Positions 37,555-48,889 of a DNA stretch of 64,000 nucleotides are shown piece after piece. The notes beneath the pieces are model-generated. The model searched no databases. It was not told the DNA's origin and worked only from the letters and a program-made list of their open reading frames with translations. The position numbers and the translations under genes were made by a program. Within the stretch, counting starts at the first letter, position 1. The number at the start of each line of letters is the position of its first letter. Source of the stretch: Gordonibacter urolithinfaciens (GTDB lineage Bacteria > Actinomycetota > Coriobacteriia > Coriobacteriales > Eggerthellaceae); the NCBI RefSeq assembly GCF_900199375.1, contig NZ_LT900217.1, forward strand, positions 62,001 through 126,000, read 5' to 3'.

Positions 37555-38498
37555 TCCAACGCTCCTATCAGCTCCTGCACGTCTTCCACGCCGTGCCTCT
37601 CGCAATACTGCGCCATTCCGTCGATGATTTCAACCGTGGCGTGCGGATTCACGAAATTCGCGGTGCCGACGGCCACCGCCGTGGCCCCGGCCAGCATGAA
37701 CTCCACGGCGTCGGTCGCGCACGAGATGCCGCCCATGCCGAGCAGCGGCACGTCCACGGCCTTGTGCACCTCCCACACCATGCGCAGCGCCACGGGCTTG
37801 ACGGCCGGGCCGGAGAGCCCGCCCACGCCGCGCGCGAGCACGGGACGGCGGCGCTCCGCGTCGACGGCCATGCCGAGCAGCGTGTTGATGAGCGAGAGGG
37901 CGTCGGCCCCGGCGGACACGGCCGCGCGGGCGATCTCGGTCACGTCGGTGACGTTGGGCGTGAGCTTCACGATGAGCGGCCGCTTCGTGGCGGCGCGGCA
38001 GCGGGACACGACGGCCTCGACGCTGTCCGTCTGGCAGCCGATGGTCATGCCGCCCGCGTCCACGTTCGGACACGATATGTTCACCTCGTAGGCGTCCACC
38101 GGCGCGTCCTCGAGCGCCTCTATCACCTGCACGTACTCGTCGAAGCTGTGGCCCGACACGTTCACGATCGTCGTCGCGCCGCGCTCGGCGAGCCACGGCA
38201 GGTCGTGCGCTTTCAGGTGCGCGACGCCGGGGTTCTGCAGGCCGATGGAGTTGAGCATGCCCGAGGGCGTCTCGGCGATGCGCGGCGTCGCGTTGCCCTC
38301 CCAGCCGTTCAGGGACACGCCCTTCGTGGTGACCGCGCCCAGGCTGGCCACGTCCACGAAGTCGCCGTACTCGCGCCCGGCGGCGAACGTGCCCGACGCC
38401 ACCGTGACCGGGTTCTTCATCTCCAGGCCGCCCAGGTTCACGGCCATGCGCACGCTTGCGGGGGCCGTCGTGCGCGGACCCGCGCCCATCGTCGCCAT
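37548..38498 (-). CDS. pyrD: Dihydroorotate dehydrogenase, class 1B catalytic subunit
   Basis: FMN enzyme of 316 residues. ASGTFAAGREY, the catalytic Cys143 in EVNISCPNV (Cys rather than Ser marks class 1), and the FMN phosphate loop GMGGISCATDAVEFM. Class 1B uses NAD through PyrK, whose gene ends exactly at the pyrD ATG (TAGATG). Confidence 0.96.
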   Translation of the reverse strand: MATMGAGPRTTAPASVRMAVNLGGLEMKNPVTVASGTFAAGREYGDFVDVASLGAVTTKGVSLNGWEGNATPRIAETPSGMLNSIGLQNPGVAHLKAHDLPWLAERGATTIVNVSGHSFDEYVQVIEALEDAPVDAYEVNISCPNVDAGGMTIGCQTDSVEAVVSRCRAATKRPLIVKLTPNVTDVTEIARAAVSAGADALSLINTLLGMAVDAERRRPVLARGVGGLSGPAVKPVALRMVWEVHKAVDVPLLGMGGISCATDAVEFMLAGATAVAVGTANFVNPHATVEIIDGMAQYCERHGVEDVQELIGALEW

Positions 38499-39308
38499 CT
38501 ACCACACCACCTTCCGCGCATCGAACACCGGGCCGTCGACGCAGGCCCGCTTCTTGCCGTCCACCGTGTCCACCACGCACGACAGGCAGGCTCCGACGCC
38601 GCACGCCATGCGCTTCTCCATCGACGCCTCGCAGGGCACGCCGGCCTCCGCGGCCATGCCGGCCACGATCTTCATGAGGGGCTCGGGGCCGCACACGGCC
38701 AGGTAGCCGTAGGGCTCCCCTGCGGCCGCCGCTTCCGCCAGAGCCTCCTCCACGAGCGAGGTGCAGAAGCCCTCGCGCCCGAAGCTGCCGTCGTCGGTGG
38801 CGCAGCGCGGGGGCTCGTCGAGCAGCGCCTCGTAGCGCGCGCGGCAGGTGAGCGCGGCCTCGGTCTGCGCGCCCAGCACGACGTCGGTGCGCACCCCCGC
38901 GCCGACCAGCTGCTCGCACAGCATGAAGAGCGGGGCCGCACCCACGCCGCCGCCCACGAGCAGAGCGCGGCGGGCGTCCGCGGGCGGCTGCCAGGCGCGC
39001 CCCACCGGGCCGATAAGCTCCGCGCCCGAGAGGTGCTCGGCCCGCTCGGGCTCGATGCGGGTCATGTGGTCGGTGCCGAAGCCCACGGCCTGGTAGAGGA
39101 TCTCGAGCGTTCCCGCGGCCGCGTCGCGCGCGTACACCGAGAACGGGCGGCGCAGGATGTGCGCCTCCATGTTCGGCACCTTCATGTGCACGAACTGCCC
39201 CGGCTCGATGGCCGCCGCGATGTGCGGGGAGGCGAGCTCCATGAGGTATAGGTTGGGGCCGACTTCCCCGTTGGCGAGGATGCGCGCCCGCTCGTTGACG
39301 AGTGCCAC
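38499..39308 (-). CDS. pyrK: Dihydroorotate dehydrogenase electron transfer subunit
   Basis: FAD and [2Fe-2S] subunit that passes electrons to NAD. RPFSVYARD (FAD), LLVGGGVGAAPLFML (NAD) and the C-terminal Cys cluster (MACGVGACLSCVVDT plus a later Cys). 269 residues from the GTG at 39308, which has AAAGG upstream and fits the family N-terminus. The reading frame has no stop between this gene and the P-loop kinase upstream (see 39309-39989), so a 496-residue fusion is formally possible. Confidence 0.92.
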   Translation of the reverse strand: MALVNERARILANGEVGPNLYLMELASPHIAAAIEPGQFVHMKVPNMEAHILRRPFSVYARDAAAGTLEILYQAVGFGTDHMTRIEPERAEHLSGAELIGPVGRAWQPPADARRALLVGGGVGAAPLFMLCEQLVGAGVRTDVVLGAQTEAALTCRARYEALLDEPPRCATDDGSFGREGFCTSLVEEALAEAAAAGEPYGYLAVCGPEPLMKIVAGMAAEAGVPCEASMEKRMACGVGACLSCVVDTVDGKKRACVDGPVFDARKVVW

Positions 39309-39989
39309 GTTATTGCCTTTCGATCCGTCGCCGCCGGCCTGCCGCCTGCGACGCGTCTTCGTCTCTCGGTGGCCGATTGTAGCATCTGCGCGGGCCCGCA
39401 CGCATCTGACAGGCCGAAATGCCAAGGAAAAGACCATGGGTTCCCGGCTCGTTTCGCAGGCTCGGTTCGAAGACGTCGATTCGGCGAGGCAACGGAAAAG
39501 CTGTTCCGACTCGCCGCGGCTCTTCACGACGACCGCTTTTTCCGCATAATCGCGGCAGATCTCCTCAAAACGCTTTCGACGCGATCGCGTGCGACCTTTC
39601 CAAACCAGCCAAAGAACGAACTCCGCGTCGAGCCGCTCAATGCAGCCGTCAGCCATATCGGGGCGAACGCGATGCGCATAGCGGCGGGAGCGACGCCACG
39701 CTTGAAGCAGGCAGGTGCGACGTGGAGAAGCGAAGATCACGATGACGTCCGCCGCCTCTAGCCTACGCGCAAGAGAGAGTCTATGATAAGTCCCATCAAC
39801 GACCCAGGCGTCGTTGGCGTCGAGGAACGCCTCGGCAAGGTTCCGCGCCTCCCCTTTGTCACGCTCCTGCCAATTTGAAGTGTAGAACACCTGGTCGAGA
39901 TGCTGCACCGGAATGCAGAGCGCATCGCCCAGCCTGCGGGCGAACGTGGATTTTCCAGAACCTGCGTATCCGATGACGGCAACCTTCAC
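39309..39989 (-). CDS. P-loop nucleotide kinase-like protein, open into pyrK
   Basis: Adenylate-kinase-like protein of the DNA-topology-modulation/FlaR group. P-loop IGYAGSGKST, HLDQVFYTSNWQERD, WVVDGTYH, a lid with RPDMADG, and GRTRSRRKRFEEI. Family members end near the CLAEST position, roughly 170-180 residues. Here no stop follows: about 50 further codons without homology lead in frame into the pyrK GTG, so the coordinates stop where pyrK begins. Either the stop was lost or a fusion exists. The GTG start at 39989 is the conserved family start. A TACAAT hexamer inside the tail (about 39379-39384) may be the pyrK promoter. Divergent from 40116. Confidence 0.7.
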
Positions 39990-40053
39990 GTTCCGTTCGA
40001 GGCGGTGCCCTTCCCTCTCGTCGGGCGAATCGGCTTGCCAATCTACCATCGGC

Positions 40054-40084
40054 TTGGCCGGATCGCTAAGCCGAGGGGTATACT
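40054..40084 (+). promoter_or_regulatory. Promoter of the 40116-41473 gene pair
   Basis: TTGGCC (40054-40059) and TATACT (40079-40084) with a 19-bp spacer, 32 bases before the ATG. Confidence 0.4.
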
Positions 40085-40115
40085 GCCATCGACAGGCGAC
40101 GCGAGAACGGGAGCG

Positions 40116-40592
40116 ATGATGGAGAAGATGCCGCCTTTGGCGAAGGTATTCGAGGCGTGGAGCGCGCTGGCAGACGGGCGCGTGTCGCTCGACGGCGAGG
40201 ATCGGCGCGCGACGGTGGCCTCGTCGAACGGCGCGAAGGCGTACACGGTGACGTGGAGCGAGGACGGCGGAACCTACTCCTCGAACGACAACGCCACCTA
40301 CTGGCAGGGCTACGCGGGCTACCCCGTCATCGCCGTGCTCATGGCGCAGGGACGGCTGCCCTTCGACAACGATATGGCCGAGGGGTTCGCCCACGTGGAC
40401 TGGACCGAGCTGAACGAGCGGCAAAAGCGCGACTACGCGGCGGCCGTGCGCGAGGTGGTGGATGAGCGCGGCTTGGACGCAGCCCAGGCAGACGCTGCCG
40501 CCCATGAAGTGCTGGACGCGCTCGCGGCGCTGGACGTGACCGTCAAGCGCGGGGCCGCCCGCCCTCCGAGGGCTAAGTCGAAGGAGGCGTGA
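40116..40592 (+). CDS. Conserved-looking hypothetical protein
   Basis: 158 residues, no family recognised. Acidic, no membrane segment. Central YSSNDNATYWQGYAGYPVIA and a helical C-terminal half (AAVREVVDERGLDAAQADAA) end in a basic tail. Two adjacent ATGs (40116, 40119) follow GGGAG. It overlaps the next gene's first GTG by 4 bases, suggesting co-translation with the hydrolase. Confidence 0.65.
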   Translation: MMEKMPPLAKVFEAWSALADGRVSLDGEDRRATVASSNGAKAYTVTWSEDGGTYSSNDNATYWQGYAGYPVIAVLMAQGRLPFDNDMAEGFAHVDWTELNERQKRDYAAAVREVVDERGLDAAQADAAAHEVLDALAALDVTVKRGAARPPRAKSKEA

Positions 40593-40597
40593 GCGCC

Positions 40598-41473
40598 GTG
40601 AAATCCCTCTACAAGAGCGCCGAGGGCAAGCGAGCCGTCCTCGACCTGTACGACGAGCAGCTCTCCCGCATCGGCTGTCCATTCGAGGACGTCTACGTGG
40701 ACACGGCGTTCGGGCGCACGCACGTGGTGGTCACCGGCGACCCGGAGGCGGTCCCGCTGCTCTCGTTCCACGGCGGCAACTCCACGACAGCGCACAACCT
40801 CATCACGTCCCCCCTCCTGCTGCGCGGCGACTTCCGCGTGCTCGCGGTGGACACCATCGGCCACCCCGGCAAAAGCGATGAGACGTGCCTGCCGCCTTCC
40901 GGCTACGCGTACGGCGAATGGGCCGCGCAGGTGATCGACGCCTTGGGGTTCGCGCGCATGCGCTGCATCGGCGGTTCGTTCGGCGCGGGCATCCTGGCGA
41001 AGCTCATGTGCGCCGCACCCGAGAAGGTGGAGCGCGCGGTGCTGTTCGTTCCCTCCGGCATCAAGAACGCGCCGGTGTGGCACTCGATGAGCATGATGGG
41101 GCCAATGGTCATGCATTTGTTCACGCGCCGGGAGGAGTGGTTCGTGAAGACGCTCCTGCCCATGGCCGGCGCGCCCGACGTCATCGACGCCGAGACGCTG
41201 GCTACGGCGAGGGCCACCATCGACCATGCGAAGGTGAAGGCCGGCATGCCCACCGACGTCGACCCCGAGCGCATGGCCGCCTGCACGGCGCCGACGCTCG
41301 TGATGGCGAGCGACGCCGACCGCCTCTTCCCCGCCGCGCGCGTCCTCCCGCAGGCCGAGGCCATCATCCCGAACGTCACGTGCCGCCTCATGAGAGGCCG
41401 CGCCCACATGGGCGCCTTCACCGCCGAGCAGGAGTGCGAGATCGTGGAGTTCCTGAAGGAGGGCGCGCGATGA
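40598..41473 (+). CDS. Alpha/beta hydrolase
   Basis: Alpha/beta-hydrolase fold of 291 residues. Oxyanion FHGGNS, nucleophile Ser in GGSFGAG, acid Asp in ASDADRLFP and His in GRAHMGAF form a complete triad. The GTG at 40598 is preferred because AAGGAGG is ten bases upstream; the GTG at 40589 is only one base from it. Substrate unknown. Confidence 0.85.
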   Translation: MKSLYKSAEGKRAVLDLYDEQLSRIGCPFEDVYVDTAFGRTHVVVTGDPEAVPLLSFHGGNSTTAHNLITSPLLLRGDFRVLAVDTIGHPGKSDETCLPPSGYAYGEWAAQVIDALGFARMRCIGGSFGAGILAKLMCAAPEKVERAVLFVPSGIKNAPVWHSMSMMGPMVMHLFTRREEWFVKTLLPMAGAPDVIDAETLATARATIDHAKVKAGMPTDVDPERMAACTAPTLVMASDADRLFPAARVLPQAEAIIPNVTCRLMRGRAHMGAFTAEQECEIVEFLKEGAR

Positions 41474-41486
41474 AGGCGCGGCCCTG

Positions 41487-42047
41487 CTACATGGGCTTCA
41501 GGTTGCGCTCGAGGCGGTCGAGCATCCAGGCGAGGCGCTTCTCGCGGCCGGCGTCGGTCTTGGCGTCGAAGTACGCGCGCGTGTAGGTGCGCCGCACCGA
41601 CGGCGACATGGCGCGGAAGTTCGAGGCCGCAGGCTCGTGGCCGGCTATGATCGCCTCGAGGGCCGCCGTGTCCTCCTCGGTGACGTCCGGGGCCTTCTTC
41701 GCGTCCCAGCTGCCGTTGCGCTTAGCCGCCTCGATGGCGCGCTTGCCCGCGTCGGCCATGAGGCCGCGCCGCTCGAGCTCGCGCGCAAGCGCTTTGTTCT
41801 TTTCAGACCACACGCTCTTCGCGCGGCGCGGGGCGAAGTACTTGCGGTAGGACGCGTCGTCGATGCGCTGCATGCGCCCGTCGATCCAGCCGAAGCAGAG
41901 CGCCTCCTCCAGCGCCTCGGACGCCTTGAGCGTCTTCGGGCCGCCGGACTTGCCGAACACGAGCCACACGCCGCCGCTCGCCTCGCCGTTATCGCCTAAC
42001 CACGCCCTGAACTCGTCGCGGGTTGAGAACGTCAGCTCGTCGTCCAT
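41487..42047 (-). CDS. YdeI/OmpD-associated family protein
   Basis: 186 residues. Family marks: FRAWLGDN start, GVWLVFGKSGG, EALEEALCFGWIDGRM, YFAPRRAKSVWSEKN and the C-terminal DAKTDAGREKRLAWML. Named after YdeI, linked to bacteriocin/peptide resistance, but the biochemical role is unknown. Convergent with the hydrolase (13-bp gap). Confidence 0.85.
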   Translation of the reverse strand: MDDELTFSTRDEFRAWLGDNGEASGGVWLVFGKSGGPKTLKASEALEEALCFGWIDGRMQRIDDASYRKYFAPRRAKSVWSEKNKALARELERRGLMADAGKRAIEAAKRNGSWDAKKAPDVTEEDTAALEAIIAGHEPAASNFRAMSPSVRRTYTRAYFDAKTDAGREKRLAWMLDRLERNLKPM

Positions 42048-42146
42048 AAGGCGAATCTCCTCGCTCGTCGTGGTGTGGCACGCCTTTCGCTTCAGTATAA
42101 AGGAGGATGCCCGCGCAGGGACGGGAATGCGGAGGATCGCCCGATG

Positions 42147-42470
42147 TCATCCCGCGTCGTGAACGAGCTTCAGACCGACGACGCACGCGATGAGGCCTGC
42201 TATGAGCAGCACCTTCGCCACCGATACGGGCTCGGTTCCCGAGAGCATGCCGTAGACGACCGTGAGCGAGGCGCCGATGCCCACCCAGACGGCGTACGCC
42301 GTGCCCGTGGGCAGCGATTTGACCGCGTACGACAACCCCGCCATGCTCATGACGAGCGCGACGAGGAACACGAGGGACGGGGCGAGTTTGGTGAACCCCT
42401 CCGCCCGTCCGAGCGCGGTGGCCCACACCGCCTCCAAGACGCCCGAAGCCACCAGAACGATCCATGCCAT
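42147..42470 (-). CDS. gdx: SMR-family guanidinium exporter (Gdx/SugE)
   Basis: Four-helix small multidrug resistance protein of 107 residues. Glu13 in GVLEAVWA is the coupling carboxylate, Trp16 follows, and GTAYAVWVGIGA is the third-helix motif of the Gdx subtype. The guanidine-III riboswitch just upstream argues strongly for guanidinium export rather than drug export. AAGGGAG lies 8 bases before the ATG. Confidence 0.92.
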   Translation of the reverse strand: MAWIVLVASGVLEAVWATALGRAEGFTKLAPSLVFLVALVMSMAGLSYAVKSLPTGTAYAVWVGIGASLTVVYGMLSGTEPVSVAKVLLIAGLIACVVGLKLVHDAG

Positions 42471-42496
42471 GAGAAGACTCCCTTCCGTGAAGCAAC

Positions 42497-42537
42497 GCGC
42501 CGTCTTTGCGATCCTGGTACGGCTGCCCTCGTCAGGG
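42497..42537 (-). ncRNA. Guanidine-III riboswitch (ykkC-III)
   Basis: The minus strand reads CCCTGACGAGGGCAGCCGTA then CCAGGATCGCAAAGACGGCGC. This follows the ykkC-III consensus: ACGAGG, GCCGUACC and AAGACGGCGC all in place, with the CCUG/CAGG pairing that forms the pseudoknot scaffold. It ends 26 bases before the gdx ATG, next to its ribosome site, so guanidine would gate translation. A TATGAT hexamer lies immediately upstream. Confidence 0.85.
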
Positions 42538-42756
42538 AATCATATGAAACAATGAGACGAACCAAGTGTAGCAAGCCCCGTCGTCCGCTGCGTATGTCCG
42601 CATTCGAATTCAAATAGTATGCACAAACATATGTTCCCTTATCGTTCGAATCATATTACAATACGTACATAAGTTCTATTGGTGGCTGGAGCGACCTCCT
42701 AACCCTCTCGGGGACAGCCGTGCTTCGACAGGGAGGTGGCGACATGCCCAGCCCTC

Positions 42757-42810
42757 TTGCAATTCGCGTGCCCGTTCCGTATACTGCAGATGGTAGCAAG
42801 GTGCTACCAT
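42757..42810 (+). promoter_or_regulatory. Promoter and palindromic operator of the MqsRA-type pair
   Basis: TTGCAA (42757-42762) and TATACT (42780-42785) with a 17-bp spacer. The operator ATGGTAGCA-AGG-TGCTACCAT (42790-42810) covers the start point and the mqsR-like start codon. Autoregulation by the antitoxin is the norm for this family. The AT-rich stretch 42600-42690 upstream stands out against the GC-rich surroundings. Confidence 0.7.
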
Positions 42811-43138
42811 GAAAGGGAAGGAGCCGCGCCACGACCTCGCAGAGGTGAAACGGTTGGTCCGGGAGGGCCGGTACAGCGCTTCGAAGAAGAGCACGTCCTG
42901 GCTGCGAAACCACGGTTTCAGCCCAATCCTCGCGCGACGCATAATCCTTTCCCTTCAGGAAAAAGAGTTCGTGAAATCGCTCAAGTCGAGACGCGACGAC
43001 GGCTCTTGGGCGGACGTGTATTGCTGCGACTACAATGAAGATGGCGTCTCCGTCTGCTTATACGTGAAGTTCATCGTCGAAGGCGACGTAGCTACCGTCA
43101 TGCTCATGTCGTGCAAGGAATGGGGTTGCGCATGGTAA
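42809..43138 (+). CDS. MqsR-family toxin
   Basis: 109 residues related to the MqsR mRNA interferase (RelE-like fold): LAEVKRLVREGRYSASKKS at the start, the IILSLQEKEFVKSL helix, WADVYCCDYN and a C-terminal VKFIVEGDVATVMLMSCKEW. It precedes its antitoxin gene, the toxin-first order typical for mqsRA. Sequence match is from memory of the family, so the assignment is good but not certain. Confidence 0.75.
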   Translation: MKGKEPRHDLAEVKRLVREGRYSASKKSTSWLRNHGFSPILARRIILSLQEKEFVKSLKSRRDDGSWADVYCCDYNEDGVSVCLYVKFIVEGDVATVMLMSCKEWGCAW

Positions 43139-43560
43139 TGATGACAAAGTGCCCAGTGTGTGGCGGCAAGATCATGGATATCCATGGACCGATCGAGTGG
43201 GACGTCAAAGGCGAGCAGATCGTCGTAGACGATGCCGACTACTGCCTGTGCGCCAGCTGCGGCGAAATCTACCTCGAAGGAGGGATGGATGGCATCATCC
43301 ACCGGCGCGCGGTCGACCAGTACAAGCGCGACAACGGGCTGCTCTCGGGCGACGAGGTGAGGGAGCTCCGGCAGGCCCTGGGACTCTCGCAGGCCAAGTT
43401 CGAGAAGCTCATCGGAGCGGGGCCGAAGACAGTCGTGCGCTGGGAGAGGGGCTCGGTGTTCCAGAACCGCACCGCCGACACGCTCATGCGCGTCGTGCGC
43501 GACTTCCCCGAGGTGGCCGCCTACCTGATGAAGCGCGTAGACGAGCCGCACGCGTCGTGA
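43132..43560 (+). CDS. MqsA-family antitoxin / regulator
   Basis: 142 residues. N-terminal zinc ribbon (CPVCGG and CASCGE) and a C-terminal Xre-type HTH (LRQALGLSQAKFEKLIGAG, TVVRWERG), exactly the MqsA plan. It overlaps the toxin gene by 7 bases (ATG at 43132; 43138 is an alternative). It likely binds the palindrome at 42790-42810. Confidence 0.85.
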   Translation: MVMMTKCPVCGGKIMDIHGPIEWDVKGEQIVVDDADYCLCASCGEIYLEGGMDGIIHRRAVDQYKRDNGLLSGDEVRELRQALGLSQAKFEKLIGAGPKTVVRWERGSVFQNRTADTLMRVVRDFPEVAAYLMKRVDEPHAS

Positions 43561-43577
43561 CGCGCAGGAGCGGCTGC

Positions 43578-44081
43578 TCAGTCGAGCGCCTTCGCATAGC
43601 AGGCCTCGAGCAGGCGCTCGCCCGCGATTTCGACGGCGTTCTCGCGCTCGATCAGCTGGAACCCGCGCTTCTCGTAGAAGGCGCGCGCGGACGCGTTGTC
43701 GGCGAGCACCCAGAGATAGGCGTCCTCGAAGCCCTCGGTTGCGAGCGCCTCGAGCGCCGCACCGAGCAGCTTCGAGCCGATGCCGCGCCCCATGCGCTCC
43801 GGTTGCACGTAGAGCGACACGACCTCGCCCCATCCCGCGAACGCCTCGACGCGGGCGGGCCCGTAGGTGCACACGCCGACTATCTCGCCGCCTTCGCGGG
43901 CGACGAACGTGCGATCGACGCTCTGCTCAAGGCCCAGCTGCCAGAACCCTTCAGACAGCGTGTCGAGAAAGTCCTGCGGCACGATGCCCCAGTAGGCGTG
44001 CCGCCAGCTGCGCACGTACACGCGCGCCACCGCTGCCAGATCATCGTCCGCTGCGAGCCGTTCAACTTCGATGCCGCTCAT
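43578..44081 (-). CDS. GNAT-family N-acetyltransferase
   Basis: 167 residues. Acetyl-CoA loop PERMGRGIGSKLLGAAL at about 95-111, and NASARAFYEKRGF near the C-terminus. GGGAGG precedes the ATG at 44081. Substrate unknown. Confidence 0.88.
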   Translation of the reverse strand: MSGIEVERLAADDDLAAVARVYVRSWRHAYWGIVPQDFLDTLSEGFWQLGLEQSVDRTFVAREGGEIVGVCTYGPARVEAFAGWGEVVSLYVQPERMGRGIGSKLLGAALEALATEGFEDAYLWVLADNASARAFYEKRGFQLIERENAVEIAGERLLEACYAKALD

Positions 44082-44179
44082 TCCCTATCCTCCCGCCTAT
44101 CCGCGCGTCATGCGAGATGGCGCTTTTGGAGCTATAGTAGCATTTGCGAAAAGACATAAGCGGATGAGAGGAGCACGCC

Positions 44180-44905
44180 ATGCGCGACAACGTCTTCGTC
44201 ACCTCGCTCGCCATCGACTGGGCGGACGTTCCCGACAAGGGCGTCTATCCGTTCAACGTGCCGGCCATCGCGAGCCTGCGGGCGCTCGACCTGGGACAGC
44301 CCATCACGTTCTTCTGCGGCGAGAACGGCACGGGCAAGTCGACGCTGCTGGAGGCGATGGGCATCGCCTACGGCCTCAACCCCGAGGGCGGCTCGCGCAA
44401 CTACACGTTCTCCGTGCACGACGGCCATTCTGAGCTCTGCGACCACGTGCGCCTGCTCAAGGGCATCTGCCGGCCGCGCGACAGCTTCCTCGTGCGCTCC
44501 GACACGCTGTTCAATCTCATATCGGAGATGGACGCGCTCGAGGACGACCAACGCTACTTCGGCGGACGGTCGCTGCACGCCCGCTCGCACGGCGAGGGCA
44601 TCCTCGCGCTCGTGTCGCGCCGCTTCGGCGGCGAAGGCTTCTACGTGCTCGACGAGCCCGAGACGGGGCTCTCGCAGCTGGGGCAGGTGGCGCTTCTGGC
44701 CGAGATCGTGCGGCTGGCCAACGCGGGGTCGCAGCTGGTCGTGGCCACGCACTCCCCCATCCTGCTCTCGGCGCCGGGGGCGGTCATCTACCAGTTCGAG
44801 GACGAGGTGCGCCGCGTAAGCCTCGAGCAGACCATGGAATGGGACGCCCTCCACCGCTTCCTGGAAGACCCCGACCGCCTGCTCGCGGAGTTCCTGAACA
44901 GCTAA
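44180..44905 (+). CDS. AAA/ABC-type ATPase, stand-alone
   Basis: 241-residue SMC/RecF-like ATPase. Walker A FCGENGTGKSTL near 45-56, signature-like SHGEG, Walker B FYVLDEPETGLS and switch His in ATHSP. No coiled coil, membrane or nuclease domain. Similar small ATPases occur alone or in defence loci; no partner is seen here. GAGGAG precedes the ATG, and TATAGT at 44133-44138 is a candidate -10. Convergent with mazF-like gene after 3 bp. Confidence 0.85.
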   Translation: MRDNVFVTSLAIDWADVPDKGVYPFNVPAIASLRALDLGQPITFFCGENGTGKSTLLEAMGIAYGLNPEGGSRNYTFSVHDGHSELCDHVRLLKGICRPRDSFLVRSDTLFNLISEMDALEDDQRYFGGRSLHARSHGEGILALVSRRFGGEGFYVLDEPETGLSQLGQVALLAEIVRLANAGSQLVVATHSPILLSAPGAVIYQFEDEVRRVSLEQTMEWDALHRFLEDPDRLLAEFLNS

Positions 44906-44908
44906 GGA

Positions 44909-45241
44909 TTAACGCAGCTCCAGCATTCCCCGAATGGAAGCGAGGATAGAGCGCACGGTTTCATCGTCTGCGCATCCGAAGTACTCGTACCCGCGTTGCC
45001 TTACGTCTATGGTCCGCAACAACTCCACGCAGGCGAAGCCTATTGAGCGCCCTGAGCACTTCGCAGGCAAATGAAGCGGGTACCCGTTGTCCTTGGTGGT
45101 TGTCGGCACGACGGCAACCAGGTTCGCACGCGAATTGAAACCGTAACCGCTCACCACAACAGCTGGACGGATCTTTGCCGGCTCATGGCCGATCGACGGG
45201 TTGAAATCGACCATGATGACATCGCCTTGCTCGAGGATCAC
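44909..45241 (-). CDS. MazF/PemK-family toxin
   Basis: 110-residue endoribonuclease-type toxin: QGDVIMVDFNPSIGHEPAKIRPAVVVSG is the family N-terminus in outline (GDV, PxxGxE, RPxVV), followed by VVPTTT. The GTG at 45241 overlaps the antitoxin stop by 4 bases (GTGA). Frame opens further but without homology. Confidence 0.9.
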   Translation of the reverse strand: MILEQGDVIMVDFNPSIGHEPAKIRPAVVVSGYGFNSRANLVAVVPTTTKDNGYPLHLPAKCSGRSIGFACVELLRTIDVRQRGYEYFGCADDETVRSILASIRGMLELR

Positions 45242-45537
45242 GGAATCACCTCGGCGCCCAAGTCCTTGCCCCAATCGCATTCCCCTGGTTGGTAGTCCCC
45301 CGTGTATCCCGCAAAAAGCTCGTCCATGGAAACATAGGGGATATCTCGATAGGCGCGATGCTCGGCTTCCTCGGGACGAACGAGCATGAACGAGCCGCGC
45401 TCGTCATGTCCGAGGCTCATCGTCAAGCGCGCGCCCACATCGATCCCCATGCGCTCGCACATGTCCTTGGGAATGCGGACGGCACGCGACGTGCCCCAGG
45501 CGCAAAGCTGCGTTACCTTGTCGGCGATCCTTGACAT
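45238..45537 (-). CDS. AbrB/MazE-type antitoxin
   Basis: 99 residues. N-terminal swapped-hairpin DNA-binding domain (QLCAWGTSRAVRIPKDMCERMGI) and an acidic C-terminal tail (PGECDWGKDLGAEVIP) to bind the toxin. Antitoxin-first order with translational coupling. AAAGG precedes the ATG. The palindromic operator lies just upstream. Confidence 0.88.
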   Translation of the reverse strand: MSRIADKVTQLCAWGTSRAVRIPKDMCERMGIDVGARLTMSLGHDERGSFMLVRPEEAEHRAYRDIPYVSMDELFAGYTGDYQPGECDWGKDLGAEVIP

Positions 45538-45552
45538 CCACGCACCTTTCTA

Positions 45553-45574
45553 AAGATATCTTTATAGATATCTT
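45553..45574 (-). promoter_or_regulatory. Operator of the mazEF-like pair
   Basis: AAGATATC-TTTATA-GATATCTT, an 8-bp inverted repeat and itself two copies of the palindrome AGATATCT, 16 bases upstream of the antitoxin ATG. A TATAAA read on the minus strand lies in its centre. Confidence 0.65.
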
Positions 45575-45610
45575 ATCACCGATCGTGCTGTATGGCAAGC
45601 TCCATGCGTG

Positions 45611-45646
45611 GTGCCGGCAGCTGCTGACGAGCGAAGCTGCCGGCAC
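45611..45646 (-). terminator. Hairpin behind carB
   Basis: GTGCCGGCAGC and GCTGCCGGCAC (11 bp) enclose a 14-base loop, 18 bases past the carB stop; no clear U-tract. Confidence 0.5.
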
Positions 45647-45664
45647 TAGGTCATCCGCGTCTCC

Positions 45665-48881
<3,217 letters not shown>

Positions 48882-48889
<8 letters not shown>

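Noticed and set aside
42736-43038. Alternative 100-codon frame overlapping the MqsR-like toxin
   Set aside because: Starts upstream of the promoter defined here and has no family features; the toxin frame has clear homology and the antitoxin overlap.
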